Source: Alphaproteobacteria bacterium
GTDB lineage: Bacteria > Pseudomonadota > Alphaproteobacteria > Rickettsiales > UBA8987
Length of the DNA: 5,869 nt
NCBI GenBank assembly: GCA_023269645.1
Contig: JAHFPR010000081.1
Span: 2,696 to 8,564 of the forward strand
Direction: 5' to 3'
A program made the translations under genes and the position numbers. Shown here one piece after another: positions 5,757-5,869 of the stretch (its first letter is position 1; each line of letters begins with the position of its first letter). Under the pieces are notes generated by a model. The model was given only the letters and a program-made list of their open reading frames with translations, was not told where the DNA came from and searched no databases.

Positions 5757-5785
5757 GTTATAGTATAACGGACGGGCGTTGTCAC
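5757..5785 (-). promoter_or_regulatory. Candidate recF promoter, possibly leaderless
   Basis: The minus strand has GTGACA (5780-5785, 5 of 6), a 17-bp spacer, and TATAAC (5757-5762, 5 of 6). The predicted start, 7 bases past the -10, falls on the A of the recF ATG at 5750. That fits the absence of a Shine-Dalgarno. It is motif-based only. An overlapping TATACT (5762-5767) is a worse match in spacing. Confidence 0.45.
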
Positions 5786-5824
5786 GGGTTGCACGAAAGA
5801 AGAAAACAGACATCCGCTTGCATC

Positions 5825-5851
5825 CTACACGTTGGTGGTGTAGATACACCA
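5825..5851. repeat. Small alternative hairpins upstream of recF
   Basis: TGGTGTA (5836-5842) pairs perfectly with TACACCA (5845-5851) across 2 bases. CTACAC (5825-5830) can instead pair with GTGTAG (5838-5843), so the two hairpins exclude each other. TACACG also occurs twice (5826-5831 and 5861-5866). This could be an operator or the end of an upstream transcript. I see no gene in 5751-5869 that I can support. Confidence 0.3.
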
Positions 5852-5869
5852 AAATGGAAATACACGATG

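Noticed and set aside
4653..5768. 371-codon plus-strand open frame opposite recF
   Set aside because: It is antisense to RecF, and part of its sequence comes from the palindromic repeat. There is no independent support.
5751..5852. 34-residue N-terminal extension of recF in the same frame
   Set aside because: The extension has no RecF similarity and contains the candidate promoter. The known RecF N-terminus begins at Met35 of the long frame.

Overview
The window is a GC-rich piece of a bacterial chromosome from the replication-gene neighbourhood. It carries recF and gyrB, the genes that usually follow dnaA and dnaN near the origin. RecF and GyrB read like alphaproteobacterial proteins: GyrB has the long insert before the C-terminal GLGEMN motif that is typical of Gram-negative GyrB. 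I cannot name the genus. Every complete gene is on the minus strand, so transcription runs from right to left.

Layout from right to left (direction of transcription): a short upstream region with a candidate promoter (5751-5869); recF (4560-5750); a type II toxin-antitoxin pair of the HigB/HigA family, toxin first (4221-4514, 3863-4207); a short leftover of the recF 3' end with a promoter in it (3786-3851); a fold-type II PLP enzyme of the threonine/serine dehydratase-serine racemase family (2703-3746); gyrB, only 2 bases downstream (244-2700); a long inverted-repeat structure (65-246) that fills the space to what looks like the last 20 codons of a convergent plus-strand gene (1-63).

Two points stand out. 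First, the higBA pair is flanked by a perfect 57-bp direct repeat. One copy is the live 3' end of recF. The other is a recF remnant that stays in frame up to its own TAG stop. The toxin-antitoxin module therefore appears to have arrived at the recF stop region through an event that duplicated the recF tail, gave recF a new last two codons and left the old end in front of the dehydratase-gyrB pair. The repeat includes TGGACA, a good -35 hexamer, so both flanking transcription units may use a copy of the same -35. Second, recF contains an in-frame 66-67 bp palindromic repeat just after the Walker A region. It adds about 22 residues (beginning CHPERSEGS), resembling the way Rickettsia palindromic elements sit inside genes. 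A second dispersed-repeat type, with ATTCCC-N8-GGGAAT cores, forms the inverted structure after gyrB and may end transcription.

Functionally, recF (DNA gap repair) and gyrB (DNA supercoiling) are core replication and repair genes. The dehydratase shares tight spacing with gyrB and is probably co-transcribed with it. The HigBA module is an accessory insertion with visibly lower GC than its neighbours in the lines I counted.
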